64,000 bases of DNA from Limnohabitans sp. MORI2 (GTDB lineage Bacteria > Pseudomonadota > Gammaproteobacteria > Burkholderiales > Burkholderiaceae_C), in assembly GCF_027925025.1 (NCBI RefSeq), contig NZ_AP027058.1:992001-1056000 (forward strand), in the 5' to 3' direction. The position numbers and the translations under genes are program-made. The stretch's first letter is position 1. Each line of letters starts with the position of its first letter. Below, piece after piece: positions 27,074 through 35,868 of this stretch. The notes beneath the pieces are model-generated. The model searched no databases and was not told where the DNA came from. It saw only the letters and a list, made by a program, of their open reading frames with translations.

Positions 27074-28423
27074 GTGATTAGTCGCTTTCTATCGTTTCTA
27101 TCCTTTTTAGCCTTTGGAGCCGCCATCGGTTATTCGTGGGCGGTTGTCAGTGATAAACAACCCCAATCTTTTTATCTGCTGTCCGCAGCTTTGGCAGCTG
27201 GGGTGCTGTGGATGCTGATGGATGCATGGCGAGGTTACCGCGTTCGATCGTGGTTACGTCATGGGGACTTGGCAATGGTTCCGTCAATATCAGGTTGGTG
27301 GGGTGTCGTTTTAGATCGATCTCGCAAACTCTTACGTGATCGTGAGCGCAGCATCGCCACAGGTGATCAGCGCTTGAAAGATTTCTTGTCCGCTATTCAA
27401 GCATCGCCTAATGGTGTGTTGATGCTAGATGCCAATGCACAAATTGAATGGTGCAATCAGACAGCAGCCACGCATTTAGGTATTCACCCCGAGCGAGACG
27501 TGATGCAACGCGTTGGCAATTTGCTGCGTGATCCAGCGTTTACCGCCTACATGACGGTTGAGAACCCAGTTGACCCAGTTGTTATTCCTGGGCATCGGCA
27601 TCGGTTGGAACGACCTGTTCGTATCTCTGTACAGCGCCATCGCTATGGGGAAGGCAAACAACTCTTATTGACCCGTGATGTGACGATGTTGGAACAAGCT
27701 GAGGCTATGCGTCGTGACTTTGTAGCCAATGTGTCACATGAAATTCGTACTCCCCTCACGGTCATGTCCGGTTTTGTTGAAACGCTACTCACACTTCAAC
27801 TCACGGGTGAGGAGCAGCATCGCTATTTAGGCTTGATGTCGATCCAAGCAGCTCGCATGCAAGGCTTGGTTGAAGATTTGTTGACCCTGTCACGCTTAGA
27901 GGGCAGTCCTGTCCCAAGTTTTTTGAATGCGTTGCCTTTGAAGCGTTTGATGGAGACTTGCGAGCTAGAGGCTCGTGGCTTATCTGACACTCTTTTGCAA
28001 GGTGCAGCGCCTCAGATCATTTTGTTTGAGAGTAATCCAGCTCTTGACGATGCAGTGCTGATGGGGGAGGCGCGCGAGTTGCAAAGTGCGCTCTCTAATT
28101 TGGTGAGCAATGCAGTGCGTTATACCCCCGCTGGTGGTCAAATTCATGTGTCGATCGATCACGGTATCGATGGCAGTTTACTGATGATGGTTCGCGATAC
28201 TGGTGTAGGTATCGCTGCTGAACACTTGCCACGCCTGACAGAGCGTTTTTACCGTGTAGATCGAAGTCGCTCGCGCGAGTCGGGTGGGACGGGGCTAGGG
28301 TTGGCCATCGTCAAACATGTCATGCAACGCCATGGCGGCAGCTTATCAATTACCAGCGATGTGGGACACGGTTCTTGCTTTAAATTGATATTTCCAGCAA
28401 ACCGTTGGCGTTTTCACCCCTGA
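27074..28423 (+). CDS. phoR: Phosphate regulon sensor histidine kinase
   Basis: A 449-residue sensor kinase. Two N-terminal transmembrane helices (residues 4-25 and 33-50), a basic linker, a PAS domain near 100-200 (SPNGVLMLDANAQIEWCNQ), the phosphoacceptor His in NVSHEIRTPLTVMSGF near 226, and the ATPase boxes LVSNAVRYTP, DTGVGI and GGTGLGLAIVKH. Start is GTG at 27074 after an AAGG site. It phosphorylates PhoB at low phosphate under control of PstSCAB-PhoU. Confidence 0.95.
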   Translation: MISRFLSFLSFLAFGAAIGYSWAVVSDKQPQSFYLLSAALAAGVLWMLMDAWRGYRVRSWLRHGDLAMVPSISGWWGVVLDRSRKLLRDRERSIATGDQRLKDFLSAIQASPNGVLMLDANAQIEWCNQTAATHLGIHPERDVMQRVGNLLRDPAFTAYMTVENPVDPVVIPGHRHRLERPVRISVQRHRYGEGKQLLLTRDVTMLEQAEAMRRDFVANVSHEIRTPLTVMSGFVETLLTLQLTGEEQHRYLGLMSIQAARMQGLVEDLLTLSRLEGSPVPSFLNALPLKRLMETCELEARGLSDTLLQGAAPQIILFESNPALDDAVLMGEARELQSALSNLVSNAVRYTPAGGQIHVSIDHGIDGSLLMMVRDTGVGIAAEHLPRLTERFYRVDRSRSRESGGTGLGLAIVKHVMQRHGGSLSITSDVGHGSCFKLIFPANRWRFHP

Positions 28424-28638
28424 GCAGGCACCGATCGACAGTCACTACAGTAAAACTGATTGGTATTGAGAAGGCGGCGGAATGAACCAGTTGATCTGGG
28501 TTTGTGTGTGCCGCATTTGATGCAACTCATCATCTCGCCAGTTCTTCCTTTCCCTTCAAATGGGGAACCATTTTTTTTACGGCTATATCTCAATCCGTTG
28601 CTCTTGATTTCTGAGATGTCGTGTTTGTGATAAGTCAT
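28414..28638 (-). CDS. Small putative zinc-ribbon protein
   Basis: A 74-residue protein I cannot name. It has two Cys pairs, MSCIKCGTHKPRS and FYCSDC, arranged like a small zinc ribbon, inside an otherwise basic sequence. It converges on phoR and overlaps its 3' end by ten bases. It lies 11 bases after the CorA-like gene on the same strand. A translation start at the internal MMSC (residues 36-37) is possible. Real coding status is likely but not certain. Confidence 0.55.
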   Translation of the reverse strand: MTYHKHDISEIKSNGLRYSRKKNGSPFEGKGRTGEMMSCIKCGTHKPRSTGSFRRLLNTNQFYCSDCRSVPAQG

Positions 28639-28649
28639 AAAAATTGAGA

Positions 28650-29942
28650 TTACTTTTTTAAACGGCGTTTTTCAAAGTGCTTAAGCAATACATAGGTGAT
28701 CAGTCCGATAAAACCTGAGCCCACGAAAAAACTACCATACGCCAATGGCCATGCAATGCCCTCTGTCATCATGGAAAACTCAGACATGCCACCCACACCT
28801 GCCAAGATATTGATTGGCATAAACACAACACTGAAGACAGTGAGTTGGTTCACGCGTTTGTTTTGGTTGATATTGATGAAGCCAATGGTGGCATCCATTA
28901 AAAAGTTGATCTTGTCAAAAAGAAATGCGGTGTGACTGTTGAGCGAATCGATGTTGCGCAGGATTTGCTTGGCGTCTGAAATTTGATCCGCGGTGAGCAG
29001 TCTGCCTCGCATCAAAAAACTCAATGCGCGTTGTGTGTCAAGGATATTGCTGCGAATACGTCCGTTTTGATCTTCTTCCTCGGCAATATCCGCCAAAATA
29101 CCAGCGGCTTCTTGGTCTGTGATGGCTTCGCTCAACACGTGTCGCCCCACAACGCCCAATTTGGCATAAATGTTTTCCAGTGAATCCGCTGATACCTCGA
29201 CATCTGCCCCGTAGAGATCTAGCAAAAGATCAATGCAATCCGTCACATAGCCCGGCTGTGTGAGAGCTCTGCGACGTTGCAGACGGAACACAGACAGCTC
29301 CTCATTGCGCAGCGAAAACAAAATACCGCCGTGCAGAATGAAAGCGACAGGCACGCTTTTAGATTTTTCCTCACGATCAAACAAAAAATTGGAATGTAAG
29401 TGGATGTCGTCGTTTTCTTCTACATGAAATCGCGCGCTCACTTCAAGATCTGTGGCCTCAATGGGGTCTGGCAGTTCCACCCCAAAGTGCGACCCCACAA
29501 AAATACGCTCAGCCTTGGTGGAGTTGATCAAATCAACCCAAATAGGTTTTGCACCTTCTAAGTCTTGACGGCCTGAAATAGGGAGATTTTTGAGTCGGCC
29601 ATCGATCAACTCGTACACATTAATTTTACTTTCTTCAAAGCCTGGCTGTCGATCACCAGCTAGCGCAGTGCGCCGTTCGTCCGAGATTTCCCATAGCACA
29701 TCGTTTTCACGCTGAATTGGTATTTTTTTCCACAATCTGACTGCGTCATTCAGTGGGAGTGCGTCTAGGTAGCCGCCTAGTTCGGTGGAACTTTGCTTCG
29801 CAATGAAATTTTGTAACTCCGCATCGTGTTGCTTTTGAAGCAAAGATTCCACCACATCGTGTTTGTGCATTTGCTGGCTGTGCACCATGCCATCCACCAG
29901 TTTTTGTTTATTTAACATATCGATTAAATTTTTAAGTGACAT
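28650..29942 (-). CDS. CorA-type divalent cation transporter with extended N-terminus
   Basis: A 430-residue CorA-superfamily protein. Residues 1-100 resemble the helical MgtE intracellular domain (GGYLDALPLNDAVRLWKKIP). Residues 120-360 form the CorA soluble funnel with long helices. Two C-terminal membrane helices follow (FSVVFMPINILAGV and the last 45 residues). Instead of the canonical YGMN loop it has GVGGMSEF. Function is probably Mg2+ or other divalent transport; the ion cannot be assigned. Ends in a basic tail. Confidence 0.85.
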   Translation of the reverse strand: MSLKNLIDMLNKQKLVDGMVHSQQMHKHDVVESLLQKQHDAELQNFIAKQSSTELGGYLDALPLNDAVRLWKKIPIQRENDVLWEISDERRTALAGDRQPGFEESKINVYELIDGRLKNLPISGRQDLEGAKPIWVDLINSTKAERIFVGSHFGVELPDPIEATDLEVSARFHVEENDDIHLHSNFLFDREEKSKSVPVAFILHGGILFSLRNEELSVFRLQRRRALTQPGYVTDCIDLLLDLYGADVEVSADSLENIYAKLGVVGRHVLSEAITDQEAAGILADIAEEEDQNGRIRSNILDTQRALSFLMRGRLLTADQISDAKQILRNIDSLNSHTAFLFDKINFLMDATIGFININQNKRVNQLTVFSVVFMPINILAGVGGMSEFSMMTEGIAWPLAYGSFFVGSGFIGLITYVLLKHFEKRRLKK

Positions 29943-29966
29943 GACTTAGCAATGGCTGGCTGCTCG

Positions 29967-30659
29967 TTAGAACATCTTGTCGGGTGTCATCCGCAGGCCG
30001 AACGAAATCCAACGCGTATCAATCGAACCATTGAATTGACGACCAATGGTCGTGTCGATCTGAAATAGGTTTGGCACGATGGCGTAGCGTGCGCCGATTT
30101 GCCAGTAGGGGGTGTTTTGGTGATCCCCAAACGATTCAGCAATGAGCAAGATCCGTGGTGTCGCTTGTATTTCCGAACCTATGCCCCACGTTGCACGATG
30201 TTCTCCCGTGGCTTTGTCTTTGAGCCATCCCACGTTAGTGTGAAAAATCACTTGATCGTTGTTTGTCGAAAACGACATGGGGATGTAAGCATAGGTGTTG
30301 CCAAACAAGTTTGGACCAGGCGAAATGTCTGGGTGGTTGACTTTGCCGAACGCCAGACCCCAACCCCATCCATTGGTGCTGAGTTCGCGAAAAAGAGTTT
30401 TGCCCTGAAGAATGAAGTCGTGGGTGCTGGCTTGACCTGCTGTCGTGGCCTTGCCAGCACCTGCCGTAATTTCGAAGTTGCCAGCAAAGTTGCAAGCAGG
30501 TAATACCCAAAACTCATGGCTGGTCTTGTACTTGCGAGACCAACTTTCCAGTTGACAACTTTCGGCGTTGGTCAATCGGGCATCGTCAGTGACGAAAGGG
30601 CGTGCAGCGTAACTGCACGTCGATGCCGTTAAAACCAAAGCCAATATCAAGCGGTGCAT
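29967..30659 (-). CDS. Secreted, probably outer membrane beta-barrel protein
   Basis: A 230-residue protein with a signal peptide (cleavage after TCSYA near residue 19) and mature start RPFVTDDARL, a pattern seen in a family of small transporter-like barrels. Alternating aromatic and polar residues through the body and a C-terminal strand ending in F (LRMTPDKMF) suggest a beta barrel. A Cys pair (SCQLES and PACNF) could form a disulfide. Substrate unknown. It lies 24 bases downstream of the CorA-like gene's start on the same strand. Confidence 0.7.
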   Translation of the reverse strand: MHRLILALVLTASTCSYAARPFVTDDARLTNAESCQLESWSRKYKTSHEFWVLPACNFAGNFEITAGAGKATTAGQASTHDFILQGKTLFRELSTNGWGWGLAFGKVNHPDISPGPNLFGNTYAYIPMSFSTNNDQVIFHTNVGWLKDKATGEHRATWGIGSEIQATPRILLIAESFGDHQNTPYWQIGARYAIVPNLFQIDTTIGRQFNGSIDTRWISFGLRMTPDKMF

Positions 30660-30689
30660 GCTTGCTTATGCGCTCACGCTGTATAGGCG

Positions 30690-31085
30690 TCAGACAGCCT
30701 GAGAGAACTTCAAAATCAAGGCAGAGAGCCAAACTGCCAAGCAAAGCACAATGCTCAATAGAACAGCAGCACTGCCCAAGTCTTTGCATCGTTTGGATAG
30801 GTCATGCCACTGCGGGCCTACACGGTCAATTGCAGACTCTAGGCCTGTGTTTAAGAGTTCGACTGTCAAAACAAAAATAACCGATCCTGAAAGAAGTGAA
30901 ATTTCAACCCAGTTGTTGCCCACATAAAACGACAAGGGAATCAAAACAAAAGCAAGGTATGCCTCTTGCCGGAATGCCGGTTCATCCATCGCCGCTTTTA
31001 ACCCTTGCAACGAGTAGCCAAGCGCATGAATAACACGGTTCAATCCGCGCCGCTGCTTTTGGAGGTTTTCATGAATCTGACTCAT
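30690..31085 (-). CDS. dgkA: Diacylglycerol kinase
   Basis: A 131-residue integral membrane kinase with three helices. The DgkA signature TVELLNTGLESAIDRVG near residue 85 holds the catalytic Glu and metal-binding residues. It phosphorylates diacylglycerol to phosphatidic acid. A minus-strand Pho box lies 24 bases upstream of the ATG, so it may be induced at low phosphate, when phospholipid breakdown releases diacylglycerol. The region upstream is shared with the ppk2 3' end. Confidence 0.94.
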   Translation of the reverse strand: MSQIHENLQKQRRGLNRVIHALGYSLQGLKAAMDEPAFRQEAYLAFVLIPLSFYVGNNWVEISLLSGSVIFVLTVELLNTGLESAIDRVGPQWHDLSKRCKDLGSAAVLLSIVLCLAVWLSALILKFSQAV

Positions 31086-31109
31086 TGCGTGCTAATTTAC
31101 AAATTGACT

Positions 31110-31126
31110 GTGACAATGGTGTGACG
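31110..31126 (-). promoter_or_regulatory. Candidate PhoB box upstream of dgkA
   Basis: On the minus strand CGTCAC and TGTCAC lie exactly 11 bp apart (31126-31121 and 31115-31110). Both half-sites match the TGTCA-type consensus closely. The distance to the dgkA ATG (24 bases) is short but similar to that at olsA. Confidence 0.65.
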
Positions 31127-31144
31127 CAAACGTTGATCGGTGTG

Positions 31145-32026
31145 TCAGTAAATCTCTGGTACCACCATGCTGTCTGGCACGGGGTGACGGATGTAATCTG
31201 GATTGCGTACACGTTTAGGCAGTTCAATTTCTGGATGAGCAATTTCGTGGTAATCGAAGTGCGAAAGCAAATGCTGAATGCAATTGAGTCGGGCGCTCTT
31301 TTTATTCACCGCTTGCACCACCCACCATGGTGACTCTGGCGTGTGCGTGCGCTCGATCATGGTTTCTTTGGCAACGGTGTAGTCTTCCCAGCGACGTCGG
31401 CTTTCTAAGTCCATGGGACTGAGTTTCCATTGCTTGAGTGGGTCGTGAATGCGACCTAAAAAGCGCGCGTGCTGTTCATCGTCAGTGATTGAGAACCAAT
31501 ACTTGATGAGTGTGATGCCACTGCGTGCGAGCATTTTTTCAAATTCAGGCACGGTGCGGAAAAATTCTTCGTACTCATCGTCGTTGCAAAAGCCCATCAC
31601 GCGCTCTACGCCTGCACGGTTGTACCAGCTGCGGTCAAACAGCACAATTTCTCCCGCTGCGGGTAGATGAGCCACATAGCGTTGGAAATACCACTGGGTG
31701 CGTTCCCGGTCGTTAGGTGCGGGCAGTGCTGCCACACGACACACACGTGGGTTAAGGCGTTGAGTGATGCGCTTGATCACACCACCTTTACCTGCTGCAT
31801 CGCGGCCTTCAAACAAGATGACCACTTTCTGTTTGGTTGCCACTACCCAGTCTTGGAGTTTGACGAGTTCGCCTTGCAAACGCAGCAATTCTCGAAAGTA
31901 GCTCACGCGGTCTGTGTGATGGCCTTCTTCGTCGATGGACATCTCGAGCTCCTCATCGAGCGTGTCTAAGAGGTCATCGCGCAGGCGTTGGAGTTGCTCT
32001 TCATCGAGTTGGTGTTTCTCTGCCAT
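31145..32026 (-). CDS. ppk2: Polyphosphate kinase 2
   Basis: A 293-residue kinase of the single-domain PPK2 family: Walker A FEGRDAAGKGGVIKRI near residue 75, LPAPNDRERTQWYFQRY, and Walker B EIVLFDRSWYNRAGVERV near 135. It exchanges phosphate between polyphosphate and nucleotides. I chose the ATG at 32026 because AAAGGA precedes it by six bases; the longer form from 32047 lacks a site. Only a poor Pho-like sequence with wrong spacing is seen upstream. Confidence 0.93.
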   Translation of the reverse strand: MAEKHQLDEEQLQRLRDDLLDTLDEELEMSIDEEGHHTDRVSYFRELLRLQGELVKLQDWVVATKQKVVILFEGRDAAGKGGVIKRITQRLNPRVCRVAALPAPNDRERTQWYFQRYVAHLPAAGEIVLFDRSWYNRAGVERVMGFCNDDEYEEFFRTVPEFEKMLARSGITLIKYWFSITDDEQHARFLGRIHDPLKQWKLSPMDLESRRRWEDYTVAKETMIERTHTPESPWWVVQAVNKKSARLNCIQHLLSHFDYHEIAHPEIELPKRVRNPDYIRHPVPDSMVVPEIY

Positions 32027-32153
32027 GGTCATTCCTTTGAATCCCATGATGGCTCTTTACTGTTTCAATTTGATGACGCCATGTCATTGAATATTCATAT
32101 GACAGATTTACATTTTTCAAATTATTTCTAATCCACTTTGACGAGGTGTTCTT

Positions 32154-33032
32154 ATTCCTTACCGTTGCCTAATTTTTTCTTTGGTATTGACGCTCTTGTT
32201 TTCAGGTTGTGCTGTTCGCCCATTCATGGTGGACCAAACGGCGAATGCACTGTCTACACAAGCCGTGTCGAGTGAAGATGATTTGCAACTGGCCAGAGAG
32301 GCGAGTGCTTTTTATCTCAAGTTTTCCGAATCGGTTTTGAAAGAAACACCAGGACATTTGAAATTGGCGGAATCGGTGTCAGCCGGATTCACACAATACG
32401 CCTACGCTTTCGTTGCGTTTGATGCTGAAAAAATAGATGCGAAAAACCCCAAGCAAGCCGCGTTGATGAGAGACCGTGCTGCACAGTTGTATGCGCGCGC
32501 GCATCGCCATGCCATGACAGCACTCGAGCGCAGTCAGCCTGGGTTTGCGGCAGCTTTGCGTCAATCCGATCCAAAGAAGCAGCCTCAGCTCACGACAGCG
32601 CAAGTGCCGTTGGTCTACTGGGCCGCAGCCTCTTTGGGGGGCAAAATTTCCATGTCTAAAGACGACCCAGATGTGGTGGCTGATTTTCCGTTGTCCATGC
32701 GTTTGGCAGAGATGGCGTGGCGCACCGACCCTTCCTATGGCAAGGGCGCTTTGGCTAGTTTGATGGGCACCCTAGAAGCAGCCAAAGTCGGCGGGTCGCG
32801 TCAAAAAGCACAAACGTATTTTGACCAAGCCATTGCGCTGGGCGAAGGGCAAGAGGCGGGGCCTTTTGTGGCCAAAGCAGAAGCCATCGCCTTGCCTGCA
32901 GAAGACCGCAAACAGTTTGAATATTTGTTGCAGCAAGCGCTGGACATCAGCAAACGCGCGCCCAGCTTGCAAAACGAAGTGATGCGAGAGCGTGCGCAAT
33001 GGTTGCTCTCCGCCATTGATGAACTTTTTTGA
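32154..33032 (+). CDS. TRAP transporter T-component (TatT) lipoprotein
   Basis: A periplasmic helical-repeat lipoprotein of the TatT family, which accompanies TRAP transporters. The lipobox LFSGC is clear. I propose ATT at 32154 as the start: it gives a full signal peptide with a charged front (PYRCLIFSLVLTLLFSGC) and sits seven bases after GAGG. The first conventional codon, TTG at 32181, leaves no charged n-region and no ribosome site. Body segments such as AWRTDPSYGKGALASLMGTL are typical. The dctP-type gene follows. Confidence 0.85.
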   Translation: MPYRCLIFSLVLTLLFSGCAVRPFMVDQTANALSTQAVSSEDDLQLAREASAFYLKFSESVLKETPGHLKLAESVSAGFTQYAYAFVAFDAEKIDAKNPKQAALMRDRAAQLYARAHRHAMTALERSQPGFAAALRQSDPKKQPQLTTAQVPLVYWAAASLGGKISMSKDDPDVVADFPLSMRLAEMAWRTDPSYGKGALASLMGTLEAAKVGGSRQKAQTYFDQAIALGEGQEAGPFVAKAEAIALPAEDRKQFEYLLQQALDISKRAPSLQNEVMRERAQWLLSAIDELF

Positions 33033-33040
33033 AAGTCCTT

Positions 33041-34066
33041 ATGTCTTTATTTTTTAAATCTATTTTGCCCATCTGTCTCGCCATGGGGTTGTTGTGTCAG
33101 CAAAGCACGGCATGGTCTGCGCCTGATAAGCAGTTGCGCCTAGGTACCCTGGCGCCTAAAAATTCGCTCTACCACCGTCAATTGATGGAAGTGGGCGAAG
33201 TTTGGCGGACGGCGCAAGGGGGCAGTGCCAAGTTTGTGGTTTACCCCGATGGCAGCCAAGGCGGTGAGACTGAATTGGCGCGTCGCATGCGCATTGGTCA
33301 GTTGCAAGGCGCGTTGCTCTCTGTCGTAGGGTTACGCGAAATCGAGCCATCGATTGCAGCCTTGCAGTCCATGCCTTTGTTGTTCAGGTCGTGGGATGAG
33401 GTGGACTATGTGCGCGAAAAAATGCGCCCTGCGATGGAGAAAAAATTTCTCGACAAAGGGTTTGTCGTATTGGCGTGGGGAGATGCAGGCTGGGTGCGTT
33501 TCTTCTCGAAAGACCCTGCGTTTAAACCTGAGGACTATCAAAAAATGAAGTTCTTTGCATGGGGAGGCGAAGCCGACCAGCAAGAAATCATGAAGAGCAT
33601 GGGCTACACCCCTGTGCCATTGGAGACTAGCGACATCTTGCCTTCGGTGCAAACCGGCATGATCAACGTGGTGCCCTCGACCCCATATTTTGCGCTGGCC
33701 AGTCAGGTCTACACCATGGCCCCCAACATGCTTGAAATCAACTGGGCACCGATTGTGGGTGCTTTGGTGGTCACCAAAAAATCATGGGATGACATGACGC
33801 CCGAAGCCCAAGCGGCGGTTCGCACAGCCAGCGACAAAGCGGGGGCACAAATCCGCGCCAAAGCACGTCAAGAGGTTGAGGAAGCGGTGGAGGCCATGAA
33901 AAAGCGAGGCTTGGTGGTCAATAAGCCGAACGCAGAACAAATGCGCGCTTGGCAAGAGTTGGCTGACAAGCTGTACCCACGCATTCGTGGCACCTTGGTT
34001 CCCGCTGAAACATTTGACGAGGTGTTTCGCCACTTGAAGGCGTATCGCGCAGGGAAGGGCAAATGA
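33041..34066 (+). CDS. TRAP transporter substrate-binding protein (DctP family)
   Basis: A 341-residue periplasmic binding protein: a signal peptide ending near SAWS-AP, then LRLGTLAPKNSLYHRQLMEV. The conserved carboxylate-binding Arg region is GDAGWVRFFSK, and PSTPYFALASQVYT is typical of the TatT-linked subgroup. The ligand, probably an organic acid, cannot be named. Four bases overlap with the permease gene. ATG at 33041 is used rather than the TTG four codons earlier. Confidence 0.9.
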   Translation: MSLFFKSILPICLAMGLLCQQSTAWSAPDKQLRLGTLAPKNSLYHRQLMEVGEVWRTAQGGSAKFVVYPDGSQGGETELARRMRIGQLQGALLSVVGLREIEPSIAALQSMPLLFRSWDEVDYVREKMRPAMEKKFLDKGFVVLAWGDAGWVRFFSKDPAFKPEDYQKMKFFAWGGEADQQEIMKSMGYTPVPLETSDILPSVQTGMINVVPSTPYFALASQVYTMAPNMLEINWAPIVGALVVTKKSWDDMTPEAQAAVRTASDKAGAQIRAKARQEVEEAVEAMKKRGLVVNKPNAEQMRAWQELADKLYPRIRGTLVPAETFDEVFRHLKAYRAGKGK

Positions 34067-35868
34067 TGAGGCGCTGGTTGCGTGGCTTATCGCAAGCCGA
34101 TGCAGGTCTAGCCGCTTTGGCGTTGGCTTTGATGGCGTTGATTCCGTTGGTGGAAATTTTGTCGCGGCCGTTGATGGGCAAGGGCATTGAAAATGCACCG
34201 GTGGTGGTTCAGCATTTGGGTTTGTTGATGGCCATGTGTGGCGCGATTGCTGCAGAGCGTTTTGGCCATCTCACCAGCTTGGGTGTGATGGTGCCCCGTC
34301 TGTACGCTGTTGGACAGTTGGGTGCTGCCGCGGTGTGTGGCGTGCTGGCCTGGGCGAGTGGTGCGTTGGTGCTGAGTGAAATGTCGGCTGAGCAAATCTT
34401 GGCCTATGGCATTCCAGTGTGGTGGTTTCAGGCCACCATGCCCGTGGGCTTTGCCATTTTGGGGATGAAGCTGGGTGCACGCTGTAGTCAGCATATCGCC
34501 ATCAAGTGGTTGTGCGCGCTGAGTGCGCCGTTGTTGGGGGCTTGCTTGGCCTACAGCTTGGATGGTGACGCTTTACCGCTGTGGTCTTGGGTGGTTGGTT
34601 TGATACTGATGCTGGCGTTTGGTGCGCCGATTTTTGCGGTGCTGGGTGGCTTGGCGTTGGCTCTGTTTTGGCAAGACGGGTTGCCGCTGGCGTCTATTGC
34701 GTTGTCGCATTATCAAATCACGGTCAATCCTTCATTGCCGGCTCTGCCTTTATTCACCTTAGCTGGATTGATATTCGCTGGAACGGGTGCTGCTCAGCGC
34801 TTGGGTGTTGTCTTTGTGGCTTTGTTTGGAGGCGGTAAAACAGGCACTGTGATTGCCGCCACCGTGCTGTGTTCGTGCTTCACCGCCTTCACGGGTGGCA
34901 GCGGTGTAACGATTCTTGCTTTGGGTGGCTTGCTGTTGCCGTTGTTGCAAGGCGTGGGCTACCCAGACCGCAAAGGGATCAGCTTGGTGACCAGCGCCAG
35001 TGCGCTGGGGGTGTTGTTGGCACCTTCAGTGCCACTCATCATGTACGCCATTATTGCGCGTGTGCCCATCAACACCATGTTTTTAGCAGGCGTTGTGCCT
35101 GCGTTGGTGATGGTGGTGTGCTTGCTTATCTTCGGGGGGTATTTGCGTCATGGTGCTGTGCGTTCTGTTGAACAAGCTCAACCTGCTTTTAGCATCGCGG
35201 CTTTGCGACACGCGGCGTCGCGTGCGAAGTGGGAGTTATTAGCGCCAGTAGTCGCTATTGGCTCATTGGGTAGTGGCATGGCCACACCCACCGAGAGTGC
35301 CGCACTGACGGCTATCTATGCCGTGGTCACACAAGCTTGGGCACACCGAGATTTGGATGCCAAGAAATTGGTTGAGGCCTTGTCGCAATGTACCCAAATT
35401 ATCGGCGGGGTGATGTTGATTTTGGGGATGGCTTTGGGTTTGACCAATTACTTGGTCGATGCTGGCGTGCCCGATTTGGCCACCGAATGGGTGCAGGGCG
35501 TGACGCAAAACAAATGGGTGTTTTTGTTGGCACTCAATGTGTTCTTGTTTGCTGCTGGTGCCTTGATGGAAGTCTATGCCGCCATCGTGGTGCTCGTGCC
35601 TTTGCTGCTGCCGTTGGCGACCAGCTACGGCATTGACCCCGTTCACTTTGGCATCATCTTTTTAGCCAATATGGAAATGGGTTTCTTGTGTCCGCCTGCT
35701 GGCATGAACATCTACTTTGCATCGGCTGTGTTCAAACAGCCGCTTCGTACAGTGGCCATTTCTGTGGCGCCTGCTTTGCTGGCCATCTTTGTGGGCACCT
35801 TGACCATTTCTTGGTTGCCGTTGCTGGCCACTGGGTTGCCGAATTTTATGATGTCGTTTATGCGTTGA
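34063..35868 (+). CDS. TRAP transporter fused small and large permease (DctQ-DctM)
   Basis: A 601-residue inner membrane protein. The first 150 or so residues look like the four-helix DctQ part, and the rest is the DctM large permease (FTGGSGVTILALGGLLLPL, SALGVLLAPSVPLIMYA, FGIIFLANMEMGFLCPPAGM). The fusion is known in the family. Together with the lipoprotein and binding protein upstream it forms a complete sodium-driven importer. Its 3' end overlaps the convergent acyltransferase by 11 bases. Confidence 0.92.
   Translation: MMRRWLRGLSQADAGLAALALALMALIPLVEILSRPLMGKGIENAPVVVQHLGLLMAMCGAIAAERFGHLTSLGVMVPRLYAVGQLGAAAVCGVLAWASGALVLSEMSAEQILAYGIPVWWFQATMPVGFAILGMKLGARCSQHIAIKWLCALSAPLLGACLAYSLDGDALPLWSWVVGLILMLAFGAPIFAVLGGLALALFWQDGLPLASIALSHYQITVNPSLPALPLFTLAGLIFAGTGAAQRLGVVFVALFGGGKTGTVIAATVLCSCFTAFTGGSGVTILALGGLLLPLLQGVGYPDRKGISLVTSASALGVLLAPSVPLIMYAIIARVPINTMFLAGVVPALVMVVCLLIFGGYLRHGAVRSVEQAQPAFSIAALRHAASRAKWELLAPVVAIGSLGSGMATPTESAALTAIYAVVTQAWAHRDLDAKKLVEALSQCTQIIGGVMLILGMALGLTNYLVDAGVPDLATEWVQGVTQNKWVFLLALNVFLFAAGALMEVYAAIVVLVPLLLPLATSYGIDPVHFGIIFLANMEMGFLCPPAGMNIYFASAVFKQPLRTVAISVAPALLAIFVGTLTISWLPLLATGLPNFMMSFMR

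Noticed and set aside
32086..32110. Pho box upstream of ppk2
   Set aside because: CTGTCATATGAATATTCAA has a good first half but the second is shifted by one base, so the 11-bp rule fails.
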